Positions 5,478-5,509 of a stretch of 5,509 bases of DNA are shown here, piece by piece. The stretch is taken from the NCBI GenBank assembly GCA_031267475.1, contig JAIRZA010000056.1:1-5509 (forward strand). Reading direction: 5' to 3'. The stretch comes from Spirochaetaceae bacterium. GTDB taxonomy: Bacteria; Spirochaetota; Spirochaetia; Treponematales; Breznakiellaceae. Within the stretch, counting starts at the first letter, position 1, and every line of letters begins with the position of its first letter. The notes below the pieces were generated by a model. It searched no databases and was not told where the DNA came from. It saw nothing but the letters and a program-made list of their open reading frames with translations. Position numbers and translations under genes: made by a program.

Positions 5478-5502
5478 ATCCTGCATTTTGGAAACGCGGA
5501 TT
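5460..5502. repeat. Long inverted repeat upstream of fdhF
   Basis: An 11-bp perfect stem, gtttccaaaat (5469-5479) with attttggaaac (5485-5495), surrounds the loop cctgc. After an internal loop of three bases on one side and one on the other, six more pairs form between aatccg (5460-5465) and cggatt (5497-5502). It carries GCATTTTG at 5483-5490, the same word as in the hairpins at 408-434 and 572-594. It may be an operator of fdhF, the terminator of a gene beyond the right edge, or one copy of a dispersed palindromic repeat. Confidence 0.7.
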
Positions 5503-5509
5503 ACGGAAC

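Noticed and set aside
5418..5509. Molybdenum-cofactor riboswitch upstream of fdhF
   Set aside because: The available leader is only 92 bases and is dominated by one inverted repeat; I see no multi-stem conserved core.

Overview
The window looks like a chromosomal segment from a strict or facultative anaerobe. It carries four intact, recognisable genes in two convergent pairs, plus the 5' part of a lipoprotein gene cut by the left edge. The iron-sulfur and molybdenum/tungsten gene content points to anaerobic life. The host is not named by any gene. A gut-type spirochaete (Treponema-like) or a clostridial acetogen would both fit, but this is inference from gene content and palindrome-rich spacers, not a measured placement.

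Layout. At 1-349 (minus) is the start of a lipoprotein gene with a clear lipobox; its 3' end lies outside the window. At 350-668 is a 319-bp non-coding divergent spacer packed with palindromes: a hairpin at 408-434, another at 491-518, a regular ladder of three hairpins at 522-594, then a four-tract G-run at 603-621 and a TATAAT box at 635-640. At 669-1826 and 1830-2621 (plus) is a two-gene operon matching the yjiM/yjiL pair of E. coli: a double-cubane-cluster type 2-hydroxyacyl-CoA dehydratase-family protein and its ATP-dependent activator. At 2622-2721 is a 100-bp convergent gap holding a roughly 19-bp tandem palindromic repeat and a long hairpin that may end transcription from both sides. 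At 2722-3237 and 3234-5417 (minus) is a second operon, read right to left: fdhF (formate dehydrogenase H type, cysteine instead of selenocysteine), then a HydN/HycB-type four-cluster ferredoxin subunit, overlapping by 4 bp as ATGA. At 5418-5509 is the fdhF leader, with a strong Shine-Dalgarno and a long inverted repeat.

How the genes may work together. FdhF oxidises formate, or reduces CO2, at a Mo/W-bis-MGD site, and the HydN-like protein carries the electrons through four [4Fe-4S] clusters to a partner not seen here. YjiL uses ATP to push one electron at very low potential into the double-cubane cluster of YjiM, which then reduces an unknown small molecule. Whether formate-derived electrons reach YjiL is an open inference from gene proximity. 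The most unusual parts of the window are the palindromic ladder with its G-run ahead of yjiM, the tandem palindromic repeat between the operons, and the uncharacterised substrate of the YjiM/YjiL system.
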